In this document: one piece after another, positions 38,117 through 46,774 of the stretch
Numbering within the stretch: the stretch's first letter is position 1
Layout: every line of letters starts with the position of its first letter
Assembly (NCBI RefSeq): GCF_040536835.1
Contig: NZ_CP159578.1
Coordinates: 1,302,001-1,366,000 of the forward strand
Direction of reading: 5' to 3'
DNA from: Salinicola endophyticus
GTDB lineage: Bacteria > Pseudomonadota > Gammaproteobacteria > Pseudomonadales > Halomonadaceae
Length of the DNA: 64,000 nt
Position numbers and translations under genes: made by a program
Notes under the pieces: model-generated
Seen by the model: the letters and a program-made list of their open reading frames with translations, nothing else
Told to the model about the DNA's origin: nothing
Databases searched by the model: none

Positions 38117-38198
38117 TGCGGGATATCCAGGGCCGGGGCCGCAGACTGGCGCCCGGCCGTCCTGGGGACGGGAGGCGCCAGCCGAGGCCTCGGTGGTT

Positions 38199-38342
38199 TA
38201 GGCCTTGTCTGAAAAGTTGTCGAGCGCAGCCCAGACAAGGCAAAAATCGGCGAAAGAGCGGAGTTTACGGGGTGTAAATGAGCATCTTGAGCCGATTTTT
38301 AACGCCGTATGGGCAAGCGCAGTACTTTTCAGTCATGGCCTA
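38199..38342 (-). repeat. Intergenic palindromic element, family 1, copy B
   Basis: Oriented with the upstream efe gene, it begins at that gene's TAG stop (minus strand, 38342-38340). The arms are CTGAAAAGT/ACTTTTCAG (38324-38332 and 38209-38217) and AAAAATCGGC/GCCGATTTTT, with the core ATGCTCAT-TTTAC..GTAAA-ACTCCGC. Between convergent genes it could terminate both. Confidence 0.85.
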
Positions 38343-39179
38343 GTTCAGGCCGAGCAGCCCACGCAAGGTCGACAGATCTTCCGCCAGCACATTGACCGGG
38401 CCGGTCATGGCACGGCGGTCGGCGTCGCTGACCTTGTCGTAGGAGACGAAGCCTTTCTTGGGGTCCTGGGGATCGACGCGGTAGTCGGCCAGGATCGCCT
38501 CGACGTCATCGAAGTTGCCCTGCACGCGCTTGACGAAGTCGGCGTTCTCCTTGGCCGCCAGCGGCTTGAACAGCTCGAAGATCTCCTGGGCGCCATCCAC
38601 GTTGCCCTGGAAATCCCACAGGTCGGTGCGGCTGTAGCGGTCCTCTTCACCGGAGACCTTGGTCGCCGCGACCTCCTCCATCAGTGCTGCGGCACCACCC
38701 ACCACGGTCGAGGGCGGGAAGGTGAGCCCTTGCACGCGCTGGTCGAGATCGTCGACGTCATCCATCAGCCGCTTGGCGTAGGGGGCGAGACCCTGAGTGC
38801 TGTCGTCGTGGAAGAGACCGTACTCGAGGCGGTGGAAGCCGGTGAAGTCGGGATCCTTGACGCCGTGTTCGTAGTCGTCCTCGCGCGCGTCGATGCTGGC
38901 ATCGAGATCGGCGAACAGCTCGGCGATCGGTTCGATGCGCTCGTAGTAGACGCGGGTGGGGGCGTACAGCGCCTGGGCCTTGTCCAGATCGCCCTGATCG
39001 ATCGCCTGGGTGAACTCGCGGGTATGCGCGACCAGCTGTTCCAGGTTGTCGAGCACGTAAAGCTTGTACTCGGCGACCGGACCGACCAGCGCATCGGCGG
39101 TGACGGCGGCCTGGGCAGGGGCGTTGAGCGCCATCAGCGCCAGGGCGCTGACGCTGATCCAGCGGGAGAGCGGTTGCAT
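38340..39179 (-). CDS. efeO: EfeO/EfeM imelysin-domain iron uptake lipoprotein-like protein (M75 only)
   Basis: A periplasmic protein of 279 residues with a signal peptide (MQPLSRWISVSALALMALNA, cleavage AQA-A) and a complete M75/imelysin domain. It has the metal-binding HRLE (116-119) in PDFTGFHRLEYGLF and the acidic stretch YYERIEPIAELF. It lacks the N-terminal cupredoxin domain, so it corresponds to the EfeM form. It is the last gene of the cluster efeU - cupredoxin efeO - efeB - this gene. EfeO-type proteins bind ferric or ferrous iron and deliver it to the EfeU permease. Confidence 0.9.
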   Translation of the reverse strand: MQPLSRWISVSALALMALNAPAQAAVTADALVGPVAEYKLYVLDNLEQLVAHTREFTQAIDQGDLDKAQALYAPTRVYYERIEPIAELFADLDASIDAREDDYEHGVKDPDFTGFHRLEYGLFHDDSTQGLAPYAKRLMDDVDDLDQRVQGLTFPPSTVVGGAAALMEEVAATKVSGEEDRYSRTDLWDFQGNVDGAQEIFELFKPLAAKENADFVKRVQGNFDDVEAILADYRVDPQDPKKGFVSYDKVSDADRRAMTGPVNVLAEDLSTLRGLLGLN

Positions 39180-39290
39180 GGTGAAGCTCCTTTCGATGAT
39201 CCGTGGTGATGATTTTTCAGACGCTGCCGGGGCAGCGTCGGGTCGATGCCATGTTGCTAGCCGTGTGGTCTTGGCCGGGGCCCGTCTTCG

Positions 39291-39350
39291 CGGGCCTTGT
39301 CTTTACGGGCCTTTTCTTTACGGGCCTTTTCTTTACGGGCCTGGTCTGTG
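39291..39350 (-). repeat. Four 15-bp tandem repeats between efeB and the downstream efeO
   Basis: Units of CGGGCCTTTTCTTTA at 39291, 39306, 39321 and 39336; the two middle units are identical and the outer two diverge. They begin 16 bases beyond the efeB stop. In one minus-strand frame they read as Ala-Arg-Lys-Glu-Lys repeats, out of frame with efeB. Confidence 0.85.
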
Positions 39351-39365
39351 AGCGCGCGAGCCCCG

Positions 39366-40718
39366 TCAGGCGGTGGCTGCCATCAGCCCCCGCCCCAGGT
39401 AGTCCTGCTCGTCCCGGGCGCCGGGCAGCACGAAGAAGTAGCCGCCGCCCACCGGTTTGATGTACTCCTCCAGCGGTTCGCCATCCAGGCGCTTCTGTAC
39501 CGTGATGAAGCCCGCTGCCAAGTCCGCCTGGAAGCAGATGAACAGCAGGCCCATGTCGAGCTGGCCGTTGGGCTCGACCCCGTTGGAGTAGTTGAACGGG
39601 CGGCGCAGGATACGGTTCTTCTCGGTCGCCGGGGTACGCGGGTTGGCCAGGCGGATATGCGCATCGAGCGGGGTGATCTTGCCTTCGGGGTCGCTGGCGT
39701 AGTCCGGCACGTCCTGTTCGACCCCGCCGGATAGCGGCGCACCGCTCATCTTCTCGCGGCCGAAGATCGCCTCCTGTTCGCCCAGCGGGGTGCGATCCCA
39801 GCGCTCGACGTAGTTGCGGATGATGCGCACCGCCATGTAGCTGCCGCCCACCGCCCACTCGGGTTCGCCGCGCTGTGAATCGATCCAGATCAACTCGTTC
39901 ATCAGCGCCTGGTCCTGGGCGCTGGGGTTGGCGGTCCCGTCGCGGAAGCCGAGAAAGTTGCGCGCGCTGCCGTCGATGTCGCCCGGCGAGGGCGGCAGCA
40001 GTGGCACGCTGCCCTCCTGCTTCCAGCGCACCAGCAGGCTACCCGGGGTGTGCTTGATGATGTCGCGCAGCGCGTGATAGGCGGTATCCAGAGTGTTGGC
40101 GCAGATCTGCAGCGCCAGGTCGCCGTGGCAGCGCGCGGCGTCGAGGGCATCATTGGGGAACCCTTGCATGCGCTCGAGGTGCTTGGGGCGGGCGGTGTCG
40201 AGGCCGAAGCGCGCGTCGAACAAGGATGCACCCAGTGCCACTGTCACGCTCAGGCCGTCCGGTGCGATACGCGGGCCGAGGATGCCGGAGTCCGGCGGCG
40301 GGAAGCGCGGATCGCGCTGGGGATAGGCGCCGCCCTGGGTCAGAAAGGCGATACGCGCGGTCAGCGTGCGCAGCAGTGCATCCAGCCCCTCGCGGTCGCG
40401 CGCCAGCACGTCGAAGGAGACCAGCATGCCGCTGGCCTGGCGTGGCGTGGTCACGCCCTGCTGATGCGCGCCATGGAAGGGGTAGGCGAGTTCGGCGTCC
40501 TGGGTCAGCGGGGCGCTGGTGACTTCTGCGCTGCGCGCGGTGTGGCCGGCGGTGTCCGCGCTGGACGGAGTGGCCAGCGCCTGGCCGGGGCAGAGTCCGG
40601 CGAGCCCCAGGCCGAGCCCGGTGGCGCCGGCGCCGCGCAGAAAGCCGCGGCGGTCCAGGCGGGTGTCACTATCGCTAGAGAATCCAAACGGGCAGCGGGA
40701 AGAAGACGTGTCACTCAT
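39366..40718 (-). CDS. efeB: Deferrochelatase/peroxidase EfeB (Dyp type, Tat-exported)
   Basis: A 450-residue haem peroxidase of the Dyp family acting in the periplasm, oxidising ferrous iron or extracting iron from haem for EfeUO. Residues 22-49 form a Tat signal ([11 protein letters not shown], hydrophobic core, cleavage near ALA). The Dyp signature GFRDGTANP carries the catalytic Asp, and the proximal haem ligand His lies in the later [13 protein letters not shown] region. It lies between the two EfeO-type genes, 38 bases after the upstream one. Confidence 0.93.
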   Translation of the reverse strand: MSDTSSSRCPFGFSSDSDTRLDRRGFLRGAGATGLGLGLAGLCPGQALATPSSADTAGHTARSAEVTSAPLTQDAELAYPFHGAHQQGVTTPRQASGMLVSFDVLARDREGLDALLRTLTARIAFLTQGGAYPQRDPRFPPPDSGILGPRIAPDGLSVTVALGASLFDARFGLDTARPKHLERMQGFPNDALDAARCHGDLALQICANTLDTAYHALRDIIKHTPGSLLVRWKQEGSVPLLPPSPGDIDGSARNFLGFRDGTANPSAQDQALMNELIWIDSQRGEPEWAVGGSYMAVRIIRNYVERWDRTPLGEQEAIFGREKMSGAPLSGGVEQDVPDYASDPEGKITPLDAHIRLANPRTPATEKNRILRRPFNYSNGVEPNGQLDMGLLFICFQADLAAGFITVQKRLDGEPLEEYIKPVGGGYFFVLPGARDEQDYLGRGLMAATA

Positions 40719-40756
40719 GGCTGTTTGACTCTATACGGTAACGATTGACGATGAAC

Positions 40757-42007
40757 TCATCCGCTCAGGGCGAGCGCGTGATTGACCGCCGCCAGCGCCT
40801 TGGCCAGCGCCTCGCTGTCCGCGAGCAGACGCTGCGCGGTGGCTTGCGGCAGGGCACCGGCGGCGAGCAGCGCTTGGGGCGCATCGGAGGCCGCTGACTC
40901 CGCCGTGGATGGGCTGCCATCGGCGCCTGGCGGGGAGGCCTCGGCCAGCGCTTGCTGCAGCGCGGCCAGGGCCTGGTCGAGCTGGTTTTGGATCGACGGT
41001 GCCTGACGTGCCAGCAGCGGGTCGACCAGCGACACGATCTTGGCGCTGCCTTCGCTGAGGCCGATCAGGTCATTGAGCGCCAGTGGCGTCATCTCACCGT
41101 CAGCGGTGCGGTCATGCCAGGTCTGTAGCGCGCGGGCACTGCCATTGGCCAGCTGCGCCGGTGGCACCGACGCCTGGGCGAGGCGCTGGGAGAGGGTATC
41201 GAGATCCGCCACCAGTTGCTTGGCCACCGGCGCCAGCCCGGCTGTGGTGTCCCCGGCTGTGGTATCGGCGCCGAACAGACCCAGCGCCAGCCGCGGAAAG
41301 CCGCCGAAATCCGGATCCTTCTCGCGCCCGGCGTAATAGTCGGCGGGGGCGTTGAGGCGCTGGTCGAGATCGCCGAACAGGCCGATCGGCATCGCCAGAC
41401 GCTGGTCGATGCGCCGGGCCTGGAGATAGGCCGTGCGCGCGGCGGTCAGGTCGCCGGCGGCGATGGCCTGCTCGAGCGTCGCGCTGGCACGTTCGAGCTT
41501 GCGCATCTGCAGTGTGGTGTAGACGCGCAGCTCGGCCAGCGCGCCGACGAAGTCGTGCGCCGCCAGCGCCCGGGCGGGCCCGGCATCGCCGCTCGGTGTC
41601 ACGTGCAGCTCGCCGTGGGGGTTGCTCAACAGCCCGCAGGTCATGGCGTAGTCGCCCGCGGTCAGGTCGACGCGCAGCGGCTGGCGCATCCCGGGGGCGA
41701 TGTTCTCGCGCTCGGCCAGCACCATGACGCCGTCGATCACCTCCCACTCGATGGCGCGATCCGAGCGGTTGACGATGGTGAAGGTGCGCTCGCCCGCCGG
41801 CACCTCGACCCGGGCCGGCTGGCAGCCCTTGGCGCTGATCGTGATCAGCGTGCCGTCGTCGCTGCCGCTCTCGACGGCGCGCAGCGACAGCGCGAACACC
41901 CCGAGGGCGATCAGCATGAGCAGAAAGGAAATCACCAGACCCAGACGCAGCAGGCGCGGTGAGGGCGCGTGGTGGGCGGTGCTCGACGTGGTGTGGGTGG
42001 TGCTCAT
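40757..42007 (-). CDS. efeO: EfeO with cupredoxin domain and degenerate M75 metal motif
   Basis: The start at 42007 overlaps the efeU stop (ATGA). An N-terminal membrane helix (residues about 20-43) is followed by an EfeO-type cupredoxin (about 55-137: GCQPARVEVPAG, EWEVIDGVMVLAERENIAPG, MTCGLLSNPHG with the Cu/Fe-binding Cys) and an M75 imelysin domain of about 270 residues. Where the motif should read HxxE, the sequence is PDFGGFPRLALGLF: His and Glu are replaced by Pro238 and Ala241, and the acidic ERIE block is lost too. The cupredoxin may still bind metal while the M75 half is structural. The downstream EfeM-like gene keeps the intact motif. Confidence 0.88.
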   Translation of the reverse strand: MSTTHTTSSTAHHAPSPRLLRLGLVISFLLMLIALGVFALSLRAVESGSDDGTLITISAKGCQPARVEVPAGERTFTIVNRSDRAIEWEVIDGVMVLAERENIAPGMRQPLRVDLTAGDYAMTCGLLSNPHGELHVTPSGDAGPARALAAHDFVGALAELRVYTTLQMRKLERASATLEQAIAAGDLTAARTAYLQARRIDQRLAMPIGLFGDLDQRLNAPADYYAGREKDPDFGGFPRLALGLFGADTTAGDTTAGLAPVAKQLVADLDTLSQRLAQASVPPAQLANGSARALQTWHDRTADGEMTPLALNDLIGLSEGSAKIVSLVDPLLARQAPSIQNQLDQALAALQQALAEASPPGADGSPSTAESAASDAPQALLAAGALPQATAQRLLADSEALAKALAAVNHALALSG

Positions 42008-42837
42008 CCCTGGCTCTCCGCGGTGGCCAGGGTGTGCGTCTGGCGTCGCGGGCGCAGCAGCCACAGGGCGATCAGCAGATAGCCCAGATAGACGACGACC
42101 TCACTCAGGGTGGGCGCCGGCTGATAACCGAAGATCCCGGCGAACAGCGAACCCAGCGGGGTATCCAGCGGCAATACGCTGCTGAGATCGAACACCACCT
42201 GCTGGGCGTGGTTCCACAGCCCCGCTTCGTGCAGTGCGCGCACCGAACCGGCGAGCAGCCCGGCGGCGACCAGCAGGATGAACACGCCGGTGACGCGGAA
42301 GAAGTGGCCCAGCGGCAGGCGCAGGCTGCCGCGGTAGATCGCCAGCCCGGCGATCACCGCCACGGCGATACCCAGCAGAGCCCCCAGTGGGGCGGCGCTG
42401 CTCGTACTCTGCTGAAACACCGCCAGCAGGAAGAAGATCGATTCCAGCCCCTCCCGCGCCACCGCCAGGAAGACCATGCCGATCAGCGCCCAGGTGTGGC
42501 TGCCGCCGCGAAAGGCCTGATCGAGCGCCGACGTCAGCTCGCGCTTCATGCCGGCGGCGGCGCGACGCATCCACAGCACCATCCAGGTCAGCATGCCCAC
42601 CGCGAGCAGCCCGACCACGGCCTCGAACAGCTCCTGCTGGCGCTGGGGGAATTCGGCACTGGCGAACTGCAGGCCGGCACCCACCAGCAGGGCCAGTGCC
42701 ACCGCCAGGAAGATGCCGGTCCAGACGGCGGGCATCCAGGCCTGGCGCTGGGTCTGATGCAGATAGGTGGCAATGATGCCGACGATCAGCGCGGCCTCGA
42801 GGCCTTCACGCAGCATGATGAGAAAGGGGATGAGCAT
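42004..42837 (-). CDS. efeU: Ferrous/ferric iron permease EfeU (FTR1 family)
   Basis: ATG 42837 opens MLIPFLIMLREGLEAALIVG. The 277-residue membrane protein has seven predicted helices and both REGLE motifs (LREGLEAALI near residue 10 and AREGLESIFFL near residue 145), the ferric-iron ligands of the FTR1/EfeU family. It is the first gene of the efe operon, coupled to the cupredoxin EfeO. A weak Fur-like site at 42894-42912 lies upstream. In oxygenic, mildly acidic conditions the system imports iron after oxidation by EfeB/EfeO. Confidence 0.93.
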   Translation of the reverse strand: MLIPFLIMLREGLEAALIVGIIATYLHQTQRQAWMPAVWTGIFLAVALALLVGAGLQFASAEFPQRQQELFEAVVGLLAVGMLTWMVLWMRRAAAGMKRELTSALDQAFRGGSHTWALIGMVFLAVAREGLESIFFLLAVFQQSTSSAAPLGALLGIAVAVIAGLAIYRGSLRLPLGHFFRVTGVFILLVAAGLLAGSVRALHEAGLWNHAQQVVFDLSSVLPLDTPLGSLFAGIFGYQPAPTLSEVVVYLGYLLIALWLLRPRRQTHTLATAESQG

Positions 42838-43315
42838 GTGTCGAACCTGACGCGGGTGAAGAGGATGAATGATAAGAGAGAAACACTTCGTTGCGCGAAT
42901 GATACTTGTTTCCAACTCAATGGAGTAACAGTTTGTTGCCGATTGCGCAAGCGCAGGCGGGTCGGCGGCGGGTCCTGTGGGGGCGCAGAGGGGGGCGGCG
43001 TGGCGCTATCGGGAGCCCGAGAGCGACCTTGGCATCGCTCATGGCGCAGAAAATGTTCCAGAAGCGACACTTTTCGTCCTGTGGGCGGTTATGCTGTCGC
43101 AGACAGGTAAAAAAGCATGCGTCGCGTTGTCACACGATTTAGAGTCGATTCAAGGCCGAAAAACGATCCAGGAAGTGCAAAGATACGGCCAGTTTCAGCC
43201 TCTCCTGAGGGCGCCTGCCGTGACGGGCTGACGGTGCAATGCGCCCGCAGGAGCGACCGACGCCAGGGACGCGCGATAAGAATAACCACCTGACACTGTG
43301 ATGGAGTGACCTGAC
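42838..43315. other. Divergent promoter region of efeU and gbdR
   Basis: No gene seen. GCGAATGATACTTGTTTCC at 42894-42912 resembles a degenerate Fur box (AATGATA..T) and is well placed for efeU. An earlier AATGATAAG at 42869 may be a second half-site. The right half near 43130-43300 would hold the gbdR promoter; nothing distinctive was found. Confidence 0.35.
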
Positions 43316-44440
43316 ATGGCGATTTCCTCTCCCGTTTCCCGCGAACGGGATCTGGGGGTATCCGAACCCCAGACCCTCGGCTTCCTGTTGCTGGACAACT
43401 TCACCCTGATCTCCCTGGCGTCGGCGATCGAACCCCTGCGCATGGCCAATCAGCTGGCCGGCCGCGAGCTCTACCGCTGGTACATCATTACCCTGGACGG
43501 CGCCCCTGTGCGTGCCAGCGACGGCATGCAGGTGACCCCCGACGCCAGCACCCAGGCACCCCTGAATCTCGACTGGCTGGTGGTGTGCGGCGGCGTGGCG
43601 CCGCAGCGCGCGGTATCGCCGGCGCTGCTGAACTGGCTGCAGAGTCGCGGGCGCACGCTGCGGCGCGTCGGCTCGGTGTGTACCGGCAGCTGGGCGCTGG
43701 CCCAGGCCGGCCTGCTGGATGGCTACGAAGCGAGCATTCACTGGGAGTGCCTGGCTGCAATGCAGGAGGCGTACCCGCGCACCGCCTGGAGCACGCGCCT
43801 GTTCTCGATCGACCGCGACCGCTTCACCGCCTCCGGCGGCACTGCGCCGCTGGACATGATGCTCAACCTGATCGGGCGCGATCACGGCCGCGAGCTGTCG
43901 GCGGCGATCTCGGAGATGTTCATCTGCGAGCGCGTGCGCGGCGAAGAGGATCAGCAGCGGGTACCGCTCAAGCATGTACTCGGCACCACCCAGCCCAAGC
44001 TGCTGGAGATCGTGGCGCTGATGGAAGCCAATATCGAGGAGCCGATCGAGCTCGATGAGCTGGCCAGCTATGTCGATGTCTCGCGTCGCCAGCTCGAGCG
44101 CCTGTTCCAGCGCCATCTGCACTGCTCGCCGTCGCGCTACTATCTCAAGCTGCGCCTGACGCGGGCACGCCAGCTGCTCAAGCAGACCCCGCTGCCGATC
44201 ATCGAGATCGCCTCCGCCTGTGGCTTCGTCTCCACGCCGCACTTCTCCAAGTGCTACCGCGAGTACTTCGGTACGCCGCCGCGGGAGGATCGTGGCGAGT
44301 CGGTGAAGATCCGGCGTCTGGAGCCGATTCTGCGCCAGCCCACGCCGGAAGAGGGTGCGTTGATGCAGTTCAGCAGCGCCAGCGTCGCGCTCAACCACGC
44401 GCGCGGTGAGCCCACCTACGCCAGCGTCACGCTGAACTAG
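43316..44440 (+). CDS. gbdR: GbdR-like AraC/GlxA-family regulator of glycine betaine catabolism
   Basis: This 374-residue activator combines an N-terminal DJ-1/PfpI-like class I glutamine amidotransferase fold (about 20-205; nucleophile region VGSVCTGSWALAQAGLL) with a C-terminal AraC helix-turn-helix (VDVSRRQLERLFQRH, IIEIASACGFVSTPHFSKCYREYFGTPP). In Pseudomonas GbdR senses glycine betaine and dimethylglycine and activates gbcAB, dgcAB and the dipeptidase operon. The same genes lie in this window, which supports the name. Its TAG stop is the first base set of a family 1 palindrome. Confidence 0.85.
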   Translation: MAISSPVSRERDLGVSEPQTLGFLLLDNFTLISLASAIEPLRMANQLAGRELYRWYIITLDGAPVRASDGMQVTPDASTQAPLNLDWLVVCGGVAPQRAVSPALLNWLQSRGRTLRRVGSVCTGSWALAQAGLLDGYEASIHWECLAAMQEAYPRTAWSTRLFSIDRDRFTASGGTAPLDMMLNLIGRDHGRELSAAISEMFICERVRGEEDQQRVPLKHVLGTTQPKLLEIVALMEANIEEPIELDELASYVDVSRRQLERLFQRHLHCSPSRYYLKLRLTRARQLLKQTPLPIIEIASACGFVSTPHFSKCYREYFGTPPREDRGESVKIRRLEPILRQPTPEEGALMQFSSASVALNHARGEPTYASVTLN

Positions 44441-44651
44441 GCACTTTCTGAAAAGTACTGCGCTCGCCCATACGGCGTTAAAAATCGGCTCACTGAACAA
44501 CGTTCAGAACGTCCGTAGGACGGCCCGGAGGGCGAGCGGAGCGAGTCACATGCTCATTTACACCCCGTAAACTCCGCGTTTTCGCCGATTTTTGCCTTAG
44601 CTGCGCGCCCCGGCCTTGCCTTCGCTCGTCGACTTTTCAGGCAGCACCTAG
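44438..44651 (+). repeat. Intergenic palindromic element, family 1, copy C, with a nested insert
   Basis: It begins with the gbdR TAG stop. The arms are CTGAAAAGT (44448-44456)/ACTTTTCAG (44632-44640) and AAAAATCGGC (44480-44489)/GCCGATTTTT (44584-44593). A 56-base insert (about 44494-44549), flanked by TCAC, separates the left arm from the core. Both outer ends read CTAG. Confidence 0.85.
44494..44549 (+). repeat. Insert inside copy C, related to the 22.7-kb tandem repeat
   Basis: The insert carries hairpins TGAAC-AAC-GTTCA and CGTCC-GTA-GGACG followed by GCCCGGAGGG. The 22.7-kb unit has GAACGTC-stem-GACGGCCCGAAGGG in the same order. It is flanked by TCAC direct repeats. Confidence 0.6.
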
Positions 44652-44760
44652 CGCCGAGGCTCTTGGTATGGGGTAAAGATCGCGGCGGCAGTGTTCTCAC
44701 TGCCGCCGCGTTGCTTTCGCCACCCCAACGATTGCCTGCCCTAGCGCCTGTCCGTGCTGC

Positions 44761-45099
44761 TCAACGCAGCAGCAGGACCACTGCGGCAAAGCTCGCTACC
44801 CCGACAACCACCGGCAGCCCCAGCGAACGGGTGCGCCGCCATACCAGCAGGGTCGCCAGCAGGCCTAACCCGGTGGCGTACCAGCCGCTGCTGTCCAGTG
44901 TCCTGGGCACCAGCGATACCCCGAGCACCGCGGCGATCATCATCGGCCCGAGCACACCCAGCCACGCCGGCGTTGATTCCGTCCCCGCGCGCTCGCGGGA
45001 GTGGCGCAGGCGGCGCTGCATCCAGAGTAGTGGCAGCAGCCGAATGAGGTAGGTGCCGAGGGCGCCGGCGAGCAGGGCGAGCCAGAGTTCGATGCTCAT
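44761..45099 (-). CDS. azlD: Branched-chain amino acid exporter small subunit AzlD
   Basis: The 112-residue membrane protein (MSIELWLALLAGALGTYLIR, three to four hydrophobic segments) is the small partner of AzlC in branched-chain amino acid export. Its ATG overlaps the azlC stop (ATGA), the usual azlCD coupling. The operon is xre-cupin regulator - azlC - azlD. Confidence 0.88.
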   Translation of the reverse strand: MSIELWLALLAGALGTYLIRLLPLLWMQRRLRHSRERAGTESTPAWLGVLGPMMIAAVLGVSLVPRTLDSSGWYATGLGLLATLLVWRRTRSLGLPVVVGVASFAAVVLLLR

Positions 45100-45824
45100 C
45101 GCTGGCCTCCCGGCAGGCGCGGGGCCCGCAGCGTGAAGAAGCAGAGGCCGCCGAGGGCCGCCGCCAGGGGGATGCCGACGTTGGCCAGGCCGCCCAGGGT
45201 GAAGGCCAGCGCCGCGACGATGCACACGCACAGTGCCAGTGCCCAGCGCGGCGAAGTGAAGCGCGGTGCCACCAGTACCAGGAATAGCGCCGGCAAGGCG
45301 AAGGGCATCACCTCGCCGAGCAGCGGCCACTGTGTCATCAGCCACTCCCCGGCGAGGGCGCCGAGCAGCGAGCCGGCGATCCAGCTCAGCCAGGCGAGCA
45401 GCGCCGCGCCGCAGAACCAGCCGACCCGCTGGCGTTCGGCGAGCTGGGGCAGGCGGGCGAGGGCCAGGGCGAAGACCTGGTCGGTCAAGCCATGCATCAG
45501 CCACGGCCACCACCGGCTCGGCGGTAGCCAGGGGGCGAGGTTGGGCGCATAGACGACGTGGCGCAGATTGATCAGCAGGGTCATGGCGACCGCCAGCCAC
45601 AGTGGTGCGCCGCCGGCCACCATGCCCACGAACACGAACTGCGAGGCGCCGGCGTAGATCAACCCCGAGATCGCCAGCGTCTCCAGGCTGCTGAAGCCGG
45701 CCTGGGTGGCGACCAGCCCGAACGAGACGGCGACCGGGATATAGCCACTCAGCAGCGGCAGCGAGTCGCGCACGCCCCCCACCCAGGCCGATGCGGCGGA
45801 GGTGGCGCTGTCGTGATCAGACAT
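45096..45824 (-). CDS. azlC: Branched-chain amino acid exporter large subunit AzlC
   Basis: The 242-residue membrane protein has LLSGYIPVAVSFGLVATQAGF and SGLIYAGASQFVFVGMVAGG, the diagnostic AzlC (LIV-E) block, followed by NLRHVVYAPNLAPWLP. The family exports branched-chain amino acids or their analogues with AzlD. Its start at 45824 overlaps the regulator stop by 8 bases, so all three genes are coupled. Confidence 0.9.
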   Translation of the reverse strand: MSDHDSATSAASAWVGGVRDSLPLLSGYIPVAVSFGLVATQAGFSSLETLAISGLIYAGASQFVFVGMVAGGAPLWLAVAMTLLINLRHVVYAPNLAPWLPPSRWWPWLMHGLTDQVFALALARLPQLAERQRVGWFCGAALLAWLSWIAGSLLGALAGEWLMTQWPLLGEVMPFALPALFLVLVAPRFTSPRWALALCVCIVAALAFTLGGLANVGIPLAAALGGLCFFTLRAPRLPGGQR

Positions 45825-46350
45825 GGGCGGCGGGCTCCGGCAGATAGACGATGGTGACCAGCAGCGCGGCACCGCTGTCGCCGCTGAGATAAGCGTGTGG
45901 CACGTCGCTTGCGAAGGTGTAGCACTCGCCGACATCGAGCTGGCGGCTATCCGCCGGCGGCCCCACCGTCAGGCTACCCTCGATCAGCTGCACCGTCTCA
46001 CGGGTGCCGGCGGTGTGCGCCTCGGCCTCGCGCCGGTGATGCGGGGCCAGGCGCATCAGATAGGCGTCCACCGGGACGTCGCTGCGGCTCTGCATGATCA
46101 GCTGCACGCTGGCCCCGGCGTCATCGACCGCGGCGGCGAGCGGGGCGACCAGGGTACCGAAGGGGACGCCGAGCTGGCGCGCCAGCCGCCACAGGGTATC
46201 GAGAGTGGGGTTGCCGTCGCCCTGTTCCAGCCGCGACAGGTTCGACTTGGCGACCTTGGCCTCGGCGGCCAGCTGCGACAGCGACAGCCCGCGGGCCTGG
46301 CGCAGTGTCTGCAGATGCTGGCCGAGGGTGTGGCGTGAGATCGAATCCAT
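45817..46350 (-). CDS. XRE-family regulator with C-terminal cupin
   Basis: A 177-residue regulator: residues about 10-65 form an XRE helix-turn-helix (LRQARGLSLSQLAAEAKVAKSNLSRLEQGDGNPTL in part), and residues 95-175 form a cupin sensor. It is first in the azlCD operon, and such proteins usually repress their own exporter operon until an amino acid is bound. Two abutting palindromes at 46470-46501 are its likely operator. Confidence 0.87.
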   Translation of the reverse strand: MDSISRHTLGQHLQTLRQARGLSLSQLAAEAKVAKSNLSRLEQGDGNPTLDTLWRLARQLGVPFGTLVAPLAAAVDDAGASVQLIMQSRSDVPVDAYLMRLAPHHRREAEAHTAGTRETVQLIEGSLTVGPPADSRQLDVGECYTFASDVPHAYLSGDSGAALLVTIVYLPEPAAHV

Positions 46351-46774
46351 GGCAGCAGGCTCCTGAGCGGCGTTATGGCGTTACGAAGTTTCGGTGCTGT
46401 GGCGCCAGGAGGCGGTGGCGCCGAGAACAGTCGCGGCATGTCGCGATTGGAATCGCGTTACGGGCGGTTGTTCTATTAAGAGAACGTTCTACAAAAGGAA
46501 CAACTGCGCGTCAAGCGCGCTGGCGCCGCGGCTGGCGAGCAGCGGGCCGGCAAGTGCGACGCCGAGTCGCGAAATCGGGGCATCGGTGGCCCCCGGGAAG
46601 CGTGCGCCGGGGCGTCGTGGAGAGAACGTCCGCCGTGACGCAATCGGAACACTCGGATTCGCTTTCGGTCGGCGAGCGGGCAGGGCGCAGGGATATGCTG
46701 CGCGGAACAGTCGCTCTCGCCGCTTCATCATCGTGATGCCAAACCGGGAGCGCGCAACCGAGGAGGATTTCCGC
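46351..46774. other. Divergent promoter region of the XRE-azlCD operon and the dipeptidase operon
   Basis: No gene seen. It contains the two XRE-type palindromes (46470-46501), a 7-bp inverted repeat CGCGATT-GG-AATCGCG (46442-46457) and, on the right, the ribosome site GAGGAGG of the dipeptidase gene. GbdR sites are expected here but none was identified with confidence. Confidence 0.4.
46470..46501. promoter_or_regulatory. Two abutting 16-bp palindromes, probable XRE-cupin operator
   Basis: GTTCTATTAAGAGAAC (46470-46485, perfect GTTCT/AGAAC arms) is followed at once by GTTCTACAAAAGGAAC (46486-46501, GTTC/GAAC). Spacing, length and position 120 bases upstream of the XRE gene fit an operator for two repressor dimers. 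Confidence 0.7.

Noticed and set aside
39217..39365. Extension of EfeB by a lysine-rich tail
   Set aside because: It needs a frameshift past a clear TGA stop, and EfeB is complete in length without it.
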